Assembly (NCBI GenBank): GCA_018608405.1
Contig: JABAZP010000008.1
Location: forward strand, 1 to 64,000
Source of the DNA: Flavobacteriales bacterium
Lineage (GTDB): Bacteria; Bacteroidota; Bacteroidia; Flavobacteriales_E; Vicingaceae
Reading direction: 5' to 3'
Length of the DNA: 64,000 nucleotides
Under the pieces are notes generated by a model. It made no database searches. It worked only from the letters and a program-made list of their open reading frames with translations, and had not been told where the DNA came from. Positions 16,824 to 25,871 of this stretch are shown in pieces; positions within the stretch are counted from its first letter, which is position 1; the number at the start of each line of letters is the position of its first letter. The translations under genes and the position numbers were made by a program.

Positions 16824-18341
16824 ATGCCCATTTTCAATTCAATTTTTTCTTGGTGGATGAAAAAGAGGGCTCATCAAATTGAGCTTTTCTTAAAGTACCC
16901 TATCGAAGTCCAAAATGAGCGGTTTGAAGAACTAATTACAACAGCAAAAAACACCGAATTTGGGAAAAAATACAAATTCAACTTGTTAGACACAATTCAG
17001 CAATTCAAAGAAACGGTTCCCGTTCACGATTATGAAGACTTAAAACCCTATGTCGACCGATTAAAAAGAGGCGAACAAAACCTGATTTGGCCATCAGAAA
17101 CAAAGTGGTTTGCAAAGTCCTCCGGAACCACTTCTGATAAAAGCAAGTTTATTCCGGTTACAAAGGAGGCATTAGAAGAGTGCCACTATAAGGGAGGAAA
17201 AGACATGCTTTCCATTTATTGTAAGCGACACTCAGAAACGTTTGTGTTTACCGGGAAAACACTAATGATGGGAGGTAGCAGTCAAAGTATTGATCCTAAC
17301 ACCGAATCGTATGAGGGAGATTTGTCTTCGATAATTATTCAGAACTTACCCTTTTGGGCAGACATTATGCGAACTCCTAACAGAGAAACTGCTTTAATGA
17401 AAGATTTTGAAGAAAAGCTTTCGAGAATGACCAAAATAACGGTAAATGAAAATGTCACAAGCCTCTCCGGGGTACCTTCTTGGATGCTAATTTTATTAAA
17501 TAAGATATTAGAAGAAACCGGAGCGCCAAATATATCCACCATTTGGCCCAACCTAGAAGTTTTCTTTCACGGGGGTGTAGCGTTTACACCTTACCGCCAG
17601 CAGTTTAAGGAGCTAATTCCAAGTTCTAAGATGAACTACATGGAAACCTACAATGCCTCCGAAGGTTTTTTCGGCATAGAGGATTTACACCATGAAGGCG
17701 AACTACTATTGATGCTAGACTACGGAATTTACTACGAATTTGCTCCCATGCAGGAGTGGAACAAAAAATTTCCGGAGACACTCAGTTTAGACGAGGTAGA
17801 GCTTGAAACGAATTATGCCTTGATTATTTCGACAAATGCAGGATTATGGCGCTATAAAATTGGGGACACGATCCAATTTGTATCAAAATACCCTTTTCGA
17901 ATTAAGGTTTCGGGAAGGACAAAACATTACATGAACGCATTTGGAGAAGAAGTGATTATTGATAATGCCGAACAAGCTTTAGAGCATGCATGTAATTTGA
18001 CAAGCTCAAGTATAGAAGACTACACGGCGGCTCCAATTTATTTAACACACAAAGAAGCAGGAAAACATCAATGGCTGATTGAATTTCGGAAAAAGCCAAA
18101 TGACTTAGCGCAATTCACACATTACCTAGATGAAAAGCTAAAAGAGCTCAACTCTGACTACGAAGCAAAACGAAAAGGTAATATGGCACTAGAATTGCCG
18201 TTAGTTCAACCCATGCCCGATAAAACCTTTTACAATTGGATGAAGAAAAAAAACAAATTAGGGAGTCAGAATAAAGTTCCCAGACTGAGTAATACGCGAG
18301 AGCATATTGAGGACATCCTTGCCATGAATCAAATCGTCTAA
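16824..18341 (+). CDS. GH3 auxin-responsive promoter family protein (acyl-adenylate-forming)
   Basis: 505-residue member of the GH3 family, named after the plant enzymes that conjugate amino acids to jasmonate or auxin through an acyl-adenylate. The nucleotide-binding P-loop-like segment WFAKSSGTTSDKSKFIP (about residue 95) and NYMETYNASEGFFGIED, the motif 2 region, are clear. The later segment YKIGDTIQFV precedes the C-terminal domain. Bacterial GH3 proteins are common in Bacteroidota but their substrates are unknown; an acyl-amide synthetase role is inferred from the fold. The next gene starts directly after its stop (TAAATG). Confidence 0.85.
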   Translation: MPIFNSIFSWWMKKRAHQIELFLKYPIEVQNERFEELITTAKNTEFGKKYKFNLLDTIQQFKETVPVHDYEDLKPYVDRLKRGEQNLIWPSETKWFAKSSGTTSDKSKFIPVTKEALEECHYKGGKDMLSIYCKRHSETFVFTGKTLMMGGSSQSIDPNTESYEGDLSSIIIQNLPFWADIMRTPNRETALMKDFEEKLSRMTKITVNENVTSLSGVPSWMLILLNKILEETGAPNISTIWPNLEVFFHGGVAFTPYRQQFKELIPSSKMNYMETYNASEGFFGIEDLHHEGELLLMLDYGIYYEFAPMQEWNKKFPETLSLDEVELETNYALIISTNAGLWRYKIGDTIQFVSKYPFRIKVSGRTKHYMNAFGEEVIIDNAEQALEHACNLTSSSIEDYTAAPIYLTHKEAGKHQWLIEFRKKPNDLAQFTHYLDEKLKELNSDYEAKRKGNMALELPLVQPMPDKTFYNWMKKKNKLGSQNKVPRLSNTREHIEDILAMNQIV

Positions 18342-19157
18342 ATGAAAGCTACCCTTTTTACCTTTTTATTTCTCTGCATTTGCTTTACTGGATTATCTCA
18401 AGAAGTAGTATCTCGAGAAGTTGTATTTGGGAAAAGGCTATTTGCATTTCCCCATAAAGCAGATCACTTTACTACAGATCAACTTGGCAATATATTTCTT
18501 TGGAATGACAACATTATATGGATGTATTCTAACAAAGGGGACTCACTTGCTGCCTTTAACAGCAGGAAATACGGGTCAATTAGTCATGTAGATGCGACCA
18601 ACCCTTATGAAATATTAGTCTTTTTTGCTGATTACAACTTGGTGCTTTTTTTGGACAATTATTTGAGCGACAATGGAAAGGATATTGACTTACAAGAGTT
18701 AGGGTATGACCAAATCTCCAATGCATGTAAATCTCGTGCTAACGGTATTTGGATTTATGATGTAATCCAACAACGAGCAATCCATTTGAATGACAATTAT
18801 GTTAAAGACAAACAGACATTAAACCTTTCGCAGTGGTTCAATGAAAGAATTACACCGAATCTACTATTGGAGTTTAACAATCAACTTTTCATTAGTTCGG
18901 ACGAAGCACTTTTTGTTTTTGACCATTTTGGAACATTCAAGCGCAAAATTCCAATTAAGAACATTACTACTTTTCAAATTGTGAACGAAGAGATTCGATA
19001 TTTAAAGGATCAAAACTACTGCAGCTATATTCAAAAGAGCTTCGATGAATCATGTCGTGAAATTCCAATTAAATCATTGAAAAATCTTCGGGTTGAAAAA
19101 ACTGGACTTTACGTTTTTACCTCTGAAAAGCTAAGCGTTTTTTCGACGAATAAATAA
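18342..19157 (+). CDS. Exported protein of unknown function, coupled to the GH3 gene
   Basis: 271-residue protein with a clear signal peptide (hydrophobic residues 4-17, likely cut after GLSQ or nearby). The mature part is rich in beta-strand-like repeats with segments such as LGNIFLWNDN, ANGIWIYD and NQLFISSDEALFVFDHFGTF, which suggest a small beta-propeller with NHL/WD-like blades. I do not recognise a named family. The start codon follows the GH3 stop with no gap, so the two are co-translated. Its location outside the cytoplasm differs from that of GH3, so a direct enzymatic partnership is not obvious. Confidence 0.65.
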   Translation: MKATLFTFLFLCICFTGLSQEVVSREVVFGKRLFAFPHKADHFTTDQLGNIFLWNDNIIWMYSNKGDSLAAFNSRKYGSISHVDATNPYEILVFFADYNLVLFLDNYLSDNGKDIDLQELGYDQISNACKSRANGIWIYDVIQQRAIHLNDNYVKDKQTLNLSQWFNERITPNLLLEFNNQLFISSDEALFVFDHFGTFKRKIPIKNITTFQIVNEEIRYLKDQNYCSYIQKSFDESCREIPIKSLKNLRVEKTGLYVFTSEKLSVFSTNK

Positions 19158-19166
19158 TAAAAAGCC

Positions 19167-19196
19167 TTGCTGTCCGTCTGCTTTTTGTTATCTTAG
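19167..19196 (+). promoter_or_regulatory. Candidate promoter of the deoxynucleoside kinase gene
   Basis: TTG (19167-19169), 19 nt, TATCTTAG (19189-19196). The -7 element has one mismatch to TAnnTTTG. It lies 20 nt before ATG 19217 and overlaps an alternative GTG start, which argues for the ATG. Confidence 0.4.
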
Positions 19197-19216
19197 TGAC
19201 TTATAAAATAGCACGT

Positions 19217-19831
19217 ATGCACATAGCAATAGCAGGGAATATCGGGTCTGGAAAAACCACTTTAACATCACTTTTAGCAAAACATTACAAATGGGAACCG
19301 CATTTTGAGGATGCGGATGAAAATCCGTATTTGAATGATTTCTACAATGACATGCAGCGTTGGTCGTTCAACTTACAAGTTTATTTCCTGAATAACCGAT
19401 TTAGTCAGGTACAAGAGTTTAGGAACAATAAGAAAAATGTCATCCAGGATCGAACGATTTATGAAGATGCTTACATCTTTGCTCCGAACCTACATGCTAT
19501 GGGTTTAATGACTTCAAGAGATTTTGAGAGTTATTTTTCACTGTTCAAGTTAATGGAGTCGTTCATCGCTCCTCCCGACCTACTAATCTACCTGAGAGCC
19601 TCTATACCTGTGCTTGTGGATCAAATTAGTAACCGAGGAAGAGAGTACGAAGAAAGTATTAGATTGGATTATTTAAAACGCTTAAACGAGCGCTATGAAG
19701 CATGGATTAGCACCTATGACCAAGGCAAACTACTAGTAATTGACGTTGACAACATTAACTTCTTAGAAAACAAAGAAGACTTAGGAAATGTAATTAGCAA
19801 AATAGACGCTGAAGTTCACGGCTTATTTTAA
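19217..19831 (+). CDS. Deoxynucleoside kinase
   Basis: 204-residue member of the dNK family (deoxyadenosine/deoxyguanosine kinase type), which phosphorylates salvaged deoxynucleosides to monophosphates. The P-loop is GNIGSGKT (7-14). Also visible are the substrate-binding FEDADENPYL, the DRTIYEDAYIF segment with the DR motif, and RGREYEESI with the lid arginines. Length is standard. The start was set at ATG 19217 because a promoter-like element covers the upstream GTG. It sits alone between the GH3 pair and a strong terminator. Which deoxynucleoside is preferred cannot be judged from sequence. Confidence 0.9.
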   Translation: MHIAIAGNIGSGKTTLTSLLAKHYKWEPHFEDADENPYLNDFYNDMQRWSFNLQVYFLNNRFSQVQEFRNNKKNVIQDRTIYEDAYIFAPNLHAMGLMTSRDFESYFSLFKLMESFIAPPDLLIYLRASIPVLVDQISNRGREYEESIRLDYLKRLNERYEAWISTYDQGKLLVIDVDNINFLENKEDLGNVISKIDAEVHGLF

Positions 19832-19845
19832 TTTATTAAAACCGA

Positions 19846-19904
19846 GACATAAAAAAACCTTGTCACACTGAGCGTAGTCGAAGTGGACAAGGTTTTTTTA
19901 TGTC
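19846..19904. terminator. Long perfect hairpin terminator carrying a dispersed-repeat motif in its loop
   Basis: A 19-bp perfect inverted repeat (19846-19864 with 19886-19904) with A7 and T7 tracts serves both converging genes. The 21-nt loop contains CACTGAGCGTAGTCGAAGTG, a sequence I recall as recurrent in intergenic hairpins of Bacteroidota and other bacteria. Confidence 0.85.
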
Positions 19905-19917
19905 TTAGAAGTGCACT

Positions 19918-22638
19918 TTACATTCGAAATGCTTTTAGTTGGAATTTTAAATCAAAGTTGTCGTAGATGAATTTATCTAACACCGCTTCGAAAGTCTTGG
20001 ACTTGTATTTGATTCCAAATTTTGTTCTGTCAATAGCAAACGCCGAAGTGATGCCAAAGCCTTCTTCAGTTGGTCTAACCTCAACATCAAACTTTATAAC
20101 CTCAGTAACATCTTTAATCGTAAACTCACCTACTAAAACTTGTTCTCCATCATCGTCCATCATACCTCTAGAGATGTGCAATCTTGCTTTTGGAAATTGA
20201 GCAACATCGAAAAAATCAGGCGCTTTTAAATGACCCTCTAGATCTTGATTTTCTTCAGGGTCTTCAATATCAGTAACTGTAATTGAATTCATATCCATGA
20301 TAATTTCACCTTCTTGAATAACTCCATCCTTAACAACCACTGATCCATTCTCAATTCGAATATCTCCGTAGTGCTCTCCTCCTACTTTCTTTCCAACCCA
20401 TCTCAATCTACCACTTTCAGCATTAAGAGCATAGCTACCATCTGCAATACTACTTCCATCCATTGCAGTTTCAACAGGCATTGTCACTGCCGACTCTGCA
20501 CCATGAGATGTTGCAGCTCCGTGACCACCGCCTTCAGCGATATGTGGAGCAATTACTAATGAAACGATAGACATTAACTTAATTAGAATATTCATAGATG
20601 GACCTGAAGTATCCTTAAATGGATCACCTACAGTATCACCGGTTACTGAAGCAGAGTGTGCATCAGAACCTTTGTACTCCATTTTACCATTAATCATAAC
20701 TCCTTTCTCAAAAGATTTCTTAGCATTATCCCATGCTCCTCCTGCATTGTTTTGGAAAATTCCCATCAATACACCAGAAACAGTAACTCCTGCTAATAAA
20801 CCTCCTAAAACTTCAGGACCAAAAGCAAAACCAACTAAAATAGGAACTATCAACGCAATCAATCCCGGTAAAATCATTTCTCGGATAGATGCTTTTGTAG
20901 AAATTTCTACACACTTATCGTATTCTGGTTTTGCCTTGTATTCCATGATACCTGGAATCTCTTTGAATTGGCGTCTAACTTCTTGAACCATGTCCATTGC
21001 AGCTCTACCAACTGCAGCAATTGTAAGTGCAGAGAAAATGAAAGGAATCATCGCTCCAACAAATAAACCTGCTAAAACATTAGCTTTGTAAATGTCAATA
21101 GAATCAATTCCTGAAATACCAACAAAAGCTGCAAACAATGCTAACGCTGTTAATGCTGCCGAAGCAATTGCAAAACCTTTACCTGCTGCTGCAGTTGTAT
21201 TACCTACTGCATCTAAATTATCAGTTCTGCCTCTTACTTCTTCCGGCAAACCACTCATTTCAGCAATACCTCCTGCGTTATCTGCTATTGGTCCAAAGGC
21301 ATCAATTGCTAATTGCATCGCTGTAGTTGCCATCATACCTGCTGCTGCTATCGCAACACCGTACAGTCCTGCAAATTCGTGAGAAATAAATATTCCTGCT
21401 GCTAAAACCAAAACTGGAATTACTGTAGACTCCATACCTACAGCCAAACCACCAATAATATTGGTTGCATGACCTGTAGAAGACTGCTGTACGATAGAGT
21501 TCACCGGCTTTTTACCCATAGCAGTATAGTACTCCGTTACAATACTCATAATTGCCCCAACTACAAGACCTGTAATGATAGCCCAAAAAATGTCTAAAGA
21601 AGTTAACTCGTATCCTCTAATGGTCATGTTTTCCACCATCATATAGTCTACTAAGAAGTAGGAAGCTATTGCCGTTAGAATAACCGACAACCAGTTTCCA
21701 AGGTTCAATGCACCTTGTACTGAACCATCTTCGCCTTTTACTTTTACAAAGAAGGTTCCGATAATTGAGAAAATCAAACCTAATCCTGCAATTACCATTG
21801 GCAAAAGGATTGGAGAAAGTCCGTTAAATTGGTCTGGAGTACCAAATTCTACTTCAGCCCCTAAAACCATAGTTGCTAATATGGTTGCTACGTAAGAACC
21901 AAACAAATCAGCTCCCATACCAGCCACATCTCCTACGTTATCCCCAACATTATCGGCAATGGTAGCAGGGTTACGAATGTCATCCTCTGGAATACCTGCT
22001 TCTACCTTTCCTACTAAATCTGCTCCAACATCAGCAGCTTTAGTATAAATACCACCTCCAACTCTTGCGAACAAAGCAATAGATTCAGCACCTAAAGAGA
22101 ATCCCGCTAAAATTTCAATTGCTAAAATGTAACTGCCTTTATCTGACATAGAACCTTCTGGCCCGAACATTCCTAACAACACAATAAATATACTACCCAA
22201 ACCTAAAACTGCTAAACCAGCAACTCCAAGTCCCATAACTGTTCCTCCTGAAAATGAAACATTCAATGCCTTCGCTAAAGAAGTTCTTGCAGCTTGTGTA
22301 GTTCTTACGTTCGCTTTTGTGGCAATGTTCATTCCCAAGTATCCTGCTAATGCAGAAAGAAACGCACCTATTATAAAGGTGATCGCAATTACAGGGTGAG
22401 AACTCTCTGTCATGGTACCAGACCATGCTAATAAGATAGAAGCGATTACTACGAAATAAGCCATCACCTTCCATTCTGCTTTCAAGAATGCCATTGCTCC
22501 AGTTGCAATGTGATTTGCAAGTTCTTTCATATTATCATCTCCAGCATCTTGTTTAGATACCCAAGCTGATTTTACTGCCATTACAAGCAATCCAATAATT
22601 CCTAAAAACGGAACTACGTACAATAAAAAATTTTCCAT
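19918..22638 (-). CDS. hppA: Membrane-bound K+-dependent ion-pumping pyrophosphatase fused to a C-terminal YceI domain
   Basis: 906 residues. Residues 1 to about 700 are a membrane pyrophosphatase, which couples PPi hydrolysis to ion transport across the inner membrane. The PPi site DX7KXE is D203, K211, E213, followed by [18 protein letters not shown]483 and G486 in [12 protein letters not shown] match the K+-dependent class. The glutamate usually found in ADLFESY of helix 6 is glycine (G247), while helix 5 has E185 in [10 protein letters not shown]. This is the arrangement I recall for Flavobacterium johnsoniae-type H+ pumps, so H+ transport is inferred. After a His/Ala/Gly-rich linker, residues 734-906 form a complete YceI domain ([16 protein letters not shown] start, lipocalin-like barrel that binds isoprenoids). 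The C-terminus of this enzyme class lies outside the cytoplasm, so YceI should be periplasmic. Confidence 0.93.
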   Translation of the reverse strand: MENFLLYVVPFLGIIGLLVMAVKSAWVSKQDAGDDNMKELANHIATGAMAFLKAEWKVMAYFVVIASILLAWSGTMTESSHPVIAITFIIGAFLSALAGYLGMNIATKANVRTTQAARTSLAKALNVSFSGGTVMGLGVAGLAVLGLGSIFIVLLGMFGPEGSMSDKGSYILAIEILAGFSLGAESIALFARVGGGIYTKAADVGADLVGKVEAGIPEDDIRNPATIADNVGDNVGDVAGMGADLFGSYVATILATMVLGAEVEFGTPDQFNGLSPILLPMVIAGLGLIFSIIGTFFVKVKGEDGSVQGALNLGNWLSVILTAIASYFLVDYMMVENMTIRGYELTSLDIFWAIITGLVVGAIMSIVTEYYTAMGKKPVNSIVQQSSTGHATNIIGGLAVGMESTVIPVLVLAAGIFISHEFAGLYGVAIAAAGMMATTAMQLAIDAFGPIADNAGGIAEMSGLPEEVRGRTDNLDAVGNTTAAAGKGFAIASAALTALALFAAFVGISGIDSIDIYKANVLAGLFVGAMIPFIFSALTIAAVGRAAMDMVQEVRRQFKEIPGIMEYKAKPEYDKCVEISTKASIREMILPGLIALIVPILVGFAFGPEVLGGLLAGVTVSGVLMGIFQNNAGGAWDNAKKSFEKGVMINGKMEYKGSDAHSASVTGDTVGDPFKDTSGPSMNILIKLMSIVSLVIAPHIAEGGGHGAATSHGAESAVTMPVETAMDGSSIADGSYALNAESGRLRWVGKKVGGEHYGDIRIENGSVVVKDGVIQEGEIIMDMNSITVTDIEDPEENQDLEGHLKAPDFFDVAQFPKARLHISRGMMDDDGEQVLVGEFTIKDVTEVIKFDVEVRPTEEGFGITSAFAIDRTKFGIKYKSKTFEAVLDKFIYDNFDLKFQLKAFRM

Positions 22639-22681
22639 AATGTTTAATTAGTGTATAGTCTTTTTTCTTTTTTGAAGTCCG

Positions 22682-22712
22682 CAAAAGTAGAAGTAATATT
22701 TTTTATATGCAA
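22682..22712 (-). promoter_or_regulatory. Promoter of the pyrophosphatase-YceI gene
   Basis: Minus strand: TTG (22712-22710), 20 nt, TACTTTTG (22689-22682), followed by CGGAC. It fits the Bacteroidota consensus exactly and predicts a leader of about 40 nt. Confidence 0.65.
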
Positions 22713-22821
22713 TACGCTGAATGAATGCGGTACAATAACGCCTTGGTTAGCGCATTTGACCTTTCCAGGCTGATAAATATTCAACTCTCAACGTTTCTCC
22801 ATTAATCGTCTCATTAAACTC

Positions 22822-22857
22822 AAAAAAAATGGTCAATCAGAATACTCCAATTGACCA
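22822..22857 (-). terminator. Terminator of pdhB
   Basis: Minus-strand hairpin TGGTCAAT, 12-nt loop, ATTGACCA, then eight T; about 50 nt after the pdhB stop. Confidence 0.82.
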
Positions 22858-22907
22858 AGCTCACATTTCATTTATAATCGCATGGTAACCCTGCGATGTA
22901 TTTACAG

Positions 22908-23888
22908 TTATTTTACGTAAGAAACGTCTTTCACTGCATCGATCAAATCCTTCACGTTCGGTAACCAAGCTTCTACCAAAGTTGGTGCGTAAGGTAATGG
23001 CGTATCCTTTGTATTTACTCTTCTAATTGGAGCATCTAAATAATCAAATGCATTTCGTTGAATCATGTAAGTTAATTCTGTTGAAATGTTACCCAAAGGC
23101 CATGCTTCTTCCAAAATTACCATTCGGTTGGTCTTTTTTACTGAATCAATTACGGTAGCGTAATCTATTGGACGAATAGTTCTCAAATCTATAACTTCAG
23201 CGTTAATTCCGTCCTTCGCTAATTCTTCGGCAGCAGCTAGTGCTACTTTCATAATCTTACCAAAAGAAACTATTGTAACATCCGAACCTTCTCTCACTAT
23301 TTTCGCTTGTCCAATTGGAATTAAATACTCTCCTTCCGGAACTTCTCCTTTATCGCCATACATTTGTTCAGACTCCATGAAAATAACTGGATCCATATCT
23401 CGAATAGCTGACTTTAATAAGCCTTTTGCATCTGCAGGATTAGAAGGTACGATCACTTTTAATCCAGGACTATTTGCGAACCAATTATCAAAAGCTTGAG
23501 AGTGCTGAGCTCCCAATTGTCCCGCAGAACCAGTTGGACCTCTGAACACCATTGGAGCACCAAAATGACCACCTGACATGCTTAACATTTTTGCCGCTGA
23601 ATTGATAACCTGATCAATCGCTACCAAAGAGAAGTTGAACGTCATGAATTCAATGATTGGCTTTAACCCATTCATAGCAGCACCAACCCCTATACCAGCA
23701 AATCCTAGCTCTGCAATAGGCGTATCGATTACTCTCTCTGGGCCAAATTCGTCTAGCATACCTTGACTTACTTTGTAAGCACCATTGTATTGAGCAACTT
23801 CTTCTCCCATCAAAAAGACACTGTCATCTCTTCGCATCTCCTCGTTCATTGCTTCTCGGAGGGCTTCTCTAAATTGTAATGTTTTCAT
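22908..23888 (-). CDS. pdhB: Pyruvate dehydrogenase E1 component, beta subunit
   Basis: 326-residue transketolase-like E1 beta subunit, which with E1 alpha decarboxylates pyruvate on thiamine diphosphate. Family signatures: FLMGEEVAQYNGAYKVSQG, DTPIAELGFAGIGVGAAMNG, FRGPTGSAGQLGAQHSQ and a C-terminal domain with VILEEAWPLGN. The frame extends 30 nt upstream, but a perfect -7 element (TACTTTTG, 23923-23916) covers that extension, so ATG 23888 (MKTLQFREAL) is the start. The gene stands alone: neither pdhA nor the E2 gene is in the window, as in many Flavobacteriia. A branched-chain keto-acid E1 beta is less likely given the sequence. Confidence 0.92.
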   Translation of the reverse strand: MKTLQFREALREAMNEEMRRDDSVFLMGEEVAQYNGAYKVSQGMLDEFGPERVIDTPIAELGFAGIGVGAAMNGLKPIIEFMTFNFSLVAIDQVINSAAKMLSMSGGHFGAPMVFRGPTGSAGQLGAQHSQAFDNWFANSPGLKVIVPSNPADAKGLLKSAIRDMDPVIFMESEQMYGDKGEVPEGEYLIPIGQAKIVREGSDVTIVSFGKIMKVALAAAEELAKDGINAEVIDLRTIRPIDYATVIDSVKKTNRMVILEEAWPLGNISTELTYMIQRNAFDYLDAPIRRVNTKDTPLPYAPTLVEAWLPNVKDLIDAVKDVSYVK

Positions 23889-23915
23889 AATCGATTGTTC
23901 TATATAAAAGGACGT

Positions 23916-23923
23916 CAAAAGTA
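23916..23923 (-). promoter_or_regulatory. -7 element of the pdhB promoter
   Basis: CAAAAGTA on the plus strand is TACTTTTG on the minus strand, an exact consensus match 27 nt before ATG 23888. No clear -33 TTG was found at the expected distance. Confidence 0.5.
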
Positions 23924-23990
23924 ATAAATTGACAACAAACTAATACATGTGATGTTTTAATTCCAGAATAGAAATTGAGAAAAAAATAAT

Positions 23991-24022
23991 TTGCCTAAAT
24001 GCACTGATTTTGATTAATTTCG
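23991..24022 (+). promoter_or_regulatory. Candidate promoter of etfBA
   Basis: TTTG ending at 23993, 21 nt, TAATTTCG (24015-24022). The -7 element has C in place of the last T; the same TAnnTTCG variant stands before gldA, leuS and the M1 peptidase gene. Confidence 0.42.
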
Positions 24023-24095
24023 TAGACCTTCGATGCTAACCAATCGTCTACACTTAATGCGTTTATTGTAAATAAGTTAATTTAAAAAGTTCAAT

Positions 24096-24836
24096 ATGAA
24101 AATTTTAGTTTGTATCAGTAAAGCACCTGACACGACGTCGAAAATTGCTTTTACCGACAACAATACTGCATTTGATAAAAATGGAGTGCAATTTATAATC
24201 AATCCTTACGACGAGTGGTATGCATTGGTTAGAGGCTTGGAGTTAAAGGAAGCGAACGGTGGAAGTGTAACCATTTTAAATGTTGGAGGGGCAGACAATG
24301 ACCCAACGATTAGAAAAGCGCTTGCCATTGGAGCAGATGATGCCGTAAGAATTAACATGGAACCTACAGATGCTTTAGGCGTTGCCAAGCAAATTGCTGA
24401 CTATGCTAAAGAAAATACATTTGACATGGTTCTTTGTGGGAAAGAAACAATCGACTACAATGGTTCTCAAGTCGGCGGAATGGTTGCTGCGTTTTTGGAT
24501 CAACCATTTATTTCGAATGCTTCTAAACTTGATATGGCAGGAAATACTGCAACAGTTGAAAGAGACATTCAAGGAGGAAAAGAAATTGTACAAGTGGACA
24601 CACCGTTTGTTTTAAGTGCAGCTAAAGGCATGGCAGAAGCTAGAATTCCAAACATGAGAGGAATTATGGCAGCTAGAACAAAACCATTAAATGTAGTAGA
24701 GCCAAGTGCTTTTGAAAACACAACAGAGATTGCCTCTTACGAATTACCTCCTGCTAAAGGAGCTTGCAAAATGGTATCTGCAGATAACCCTGCTGAATTA
24801 CTAAATTTATTACGAAACGAAGCAAAAATCATTTAA
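24096..24836 (+). CDS. etfB: Electron transfer flavoprotein, beta subunit
   Basis: 246-residue ETF beta subunit, which with EtfA carries electrons from acyl-CoA and other flavin dehydrogenases to the quinone pool; it binds AMP in the classic enzymes. The family start MKILVCISKAPDTTSKIAF, the GADDAVRI segment and the signature VERDIQGGKEIVQVDTPFVLSA are visible. It precedes etfA by 3 nt, so both are made together. The 207-nt divergent region with pdhB contains promoters for both directions. This is most likely the standard beta-oxidation ETF rather than a bifurcating type, because no dehydrogenase gene accompanies it. Confidence 0.94.
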   Translation: MKILVCISKAPDTTSKIAFTDNNTAFDKNGVQFIINPYDEWYALVRGLELKEANGGSVTILNVGGADNDPTIRKALAIGADDAVRINMEPTDALGVAKQIADYAKENTFDMVLCGKETIDYNGSQVGGMVAAFLDQPFISNASKLDMAGNTATVERDIQGGKEIVQVDTPFVLSAAKGMAEARIPNMRGIMAARTKPLNVVEPSAFENTTEIASYELPPAKGACKMVSADNPAELLNLLRNEAKII

Positions 24837-24839
24837 GAC

Positions 24840-25793
24840 ATGTCAATATTAGTATACGCCAACACGGCAAAAAATAAAGTACATAAATCAGCTTTTGAAG
24901 CAGTCTCATATGGTGCTCAAATTGCTGAAAAATCTGGAGACAGCGTAACTGCAGTTGTTGTAGGAAACGCGGACGATTTAGATACACTTGGGAAATATGG
25001 AGCCGACAAGGTAATTCATGTAACCAACGATAAACTAAACGATTTTCAACCCACCCTGATTGCTCAAGCAATTCAACAAGCGGCAGAAGAAAACAATGCT
25101 TCTATTATTGTTTTTTCTCACGATTTGTCTGGAAAATCTGTTGCACCAATCTTGGCTGCAAAAATGAATGCGGGCATTGTTACCGGTGCTGTAGATTTAC
25201 CACAAATGGATGGTGATTTTATTGTGAAAAAAGCAGTTTTTTCAGGAAAAGCATACGCACACGTTAAAGTAACTACTGCAACAAAAATCATTTCTCTTAC
25301 GCCAAATGCATTAGAGAAAAAAGAATACAACAAAACAGCAAGCGTTGAAGACAAAGCTTACGAATTAGGCGATTCACGCCTAAAGGTGGTAGAGCAAAAA
25401 ATTCAATCCACTGATTTGCCGTTAACAGAAGCGGAGTTAGTAGTAAGTGCAGGTAGAGGTTTAAAAGGCCCTGAAAATTGGGGAATGATTGAAGACCTCG
25501 CCAAAGCTTTAGGAGCTGCAACTGCTTGTTCAAGACCAGTATCTGATATGGATTGGAGACCTCACCACGAACACGTGGGTCAAACAGGTGTTGCTATTCG
25601 ACCTAACTTATACATTGCAATTGGTATCTCAGGAGCCATTCAGCACTTAGCTGGTGTGAACCAATCGAAAGTGATTGTAGCCATCAATACTGATCCAGAA
25701 GCGCCATTCTTTAAAGCGGCCGATTATGGCATTGTAGGAGATGCTTTTGAAGTTGTACCGAAATTAGTAGTGGCTGCAAAAGCCATGAATTAA
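24840..25793 (+). CDS. etfA: Electron transfer flavoprotein, alpha subunit
   Basis: 317-residue ETF alpha subunit, partner of EtfB in the FAD-containing electron shuttle. The N-terminal part has the adenine nucleotide alpha-hydrolase-like fold. The C-terminal FAD domain shows VVSAGRGLKGPENW, RPVSDMDWRPHHEHVGQTG and the signature LYIAIGISGAIQHLAGVNQSKVIVAIN region, where the flavin is held. ATG follows the etfB stop after 3 nt. A long inverted repeat ends the operon. All conserved FAD-binding segments are intact. Confidence 0.95.
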   Translation: MSILVYANTAKNKVHKSAFEAVSYGAQIAEKSGDSVTAVVVGNADDLDTLGKYGADKVIHVTNDKLNDFQPTLIAQAIQQAAEENNASIIVFSHDLSGKSVAPILAAKMNAGIVTGAVDLPQMDGDFIVKKAVFSGKAYAHVKVTTATKIISLTPNALEKKEYNKTASVEDKAYELGDSRLKVVEQKIQSTDLPLTEAELVVSAGRGLKGPENWGMIEDLAKALGAATACSRPVSDMDWRPHHEHVGQTGVAIRPNLYIAIGISGAIQHLAGVNQSKVIVAINTDPEAPFFKAADYGIVGDAFEVVPKLVVAAKAMN

Positions 25794-25810
25794 TTTCAAA
25801 AACACGAATA

Positions 25811-25855
25811 AAATAACTTTTGTCCCTACCATTTAATGGCGGACAAAAGTTATTT
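25811..25855 (+). terminator. Hairpin terminator after etfA
   Basis: A 15-bp perfect inverted repeat: AAATAACTTTTGTCC and GGACAAAAGTTATTT around a 15-nt loop that itself pairs CCAT/ATGG, followed by CATTTT. It covers the first in-frame ATG of the next frame (25836), supporting a later start there. Confidence 0.75.
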
Positions 25856-25871
25856 CATTTTAAAACAAATC

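Noticed and set aside
21092-21382. Plus-strand alanine-rich frame opposite the pyrophosphatase
   Set aside because: A shadow created by alanine and glycine codons of the real gene.
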